5,419 bases of DNA from an uncultured Clostridia bacterium (lineage in GTDB: Bacteria > Bacillota > Clostridia > Oscillospirales > Ruminococcaceae): contig CAMVBT010000184.1 of the NCBI GenBank assembly GCA_947165805.1, positions 1 through 5,419 on the forward strand, written 5' to 3'. Of this stretch, positions 5,350 through 5,419 are shown piece by piece. Positions within the stretch are counted from its first letter, which is position 1. Each line of letters begins with the position of its first letter. The notes under the pieces are model-generated. The model made no database searches and was not told the DNA's origin. It was given only the letters and a program-made list of their open reading frames with translations. Position numbers and translations under genes: made by a program.

Positions 5350-5400
5350 CAGAGTCTTTAAAAGGCGTACTACCTACCCCCGCTGCAAGGCGAAGCGATT
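5350..5400 (-). repeat. Dispersed ~50-bp intergenic repeat, copy B (inverted)
   Basis: This is the opposite-strand copy of the repeat at 1601-1652: 36 of 40 identical over 5361-5400, and weaker similarity down to 5350. Three of the four core differences are transitions, consistent with old divergence. It begins four bases after the zinc-ribbon gene's stop codon. No intrinsic terminator is seen between 5346 and 5419, so the operon may continue past the window or end beyond it. Confidence 0.75.
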
Positions 5401-5419
5401 TGTTTTAGGGGACGCACCT

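Overview
The window looks like part of a chromosome of a gut-type Clostridia bacterium, probably Ruminococcaceae/Oscillospiraceae. The evidence is an AmyE-type secreted amylase with a starch-binding tail, the short Bacillus/Clostridia form of Orn/Lys/Arg decarboxylase followed by an SpeE-type aminopropyltransferase, a textbook sigma-A promoter in an AT-rich island, frequent ATA isoleucine codons, and repeat-rich spacers. The genus is inference. All genes run on the + strand.

Layout. (1) Positions 3-1469 hold the 3' part of an alpha-amylase gene (GH13, closest to subfamily 28): the catalytic core, C-domain, an Fn3/chitobiase-like module and a CBM26-like module. (2) Positions 1470-1877 are gene-free and packed with palindromes: an 82-bp imperfect inverted repeat, a C-tract array that could form G-quadruplexes on the - strand, a ~50-bp dispersed repeat, a perfect 14-bp-stem hairpin and two more hairpins. 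(3) Positions 1878-2134 hold a perfect-consensus extended -10 promoter, about 190 nt of RNA able to form a multi-branched, possibly pseudoknotted fold, and an intrinsic terminator ending 12 nt before the next start codon. (4) Positions 2147-3595 encode an intact Orn/Lys/Arg decarboxylase. (5) Positions 3683-4515 hold speE, broken by an out-of-frame deletion of roughly 34 nt; by chance or otherwise, the break creates an ATGA stop/start overlap, so the catalytic domain could still be made as a separate 225-residue protein. (6) Positions 4512-5345 encode an unfamiliar 277-residue protein with a C-terminal zinc ribbon, overlapping speE by four bases. (7) Positions 5350-5400 hold a second, inverted copy of the repeat at 1601-1652.

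How the genes work together. The decarboxylase would make agmatine, cadaverine or putrescine, and SpeE would add an aminopropyl group from decarboxylated SAM, so 2147-5345 is a polyamine operon. Transcription probably starts near 1912 and must pass the structured leader and terminator before reaching the decarboxylase, which suggests attenuation. The alternative is an independent small RNA that happens to sit there. The leader RNA and the split speE are the two points most worth following up.
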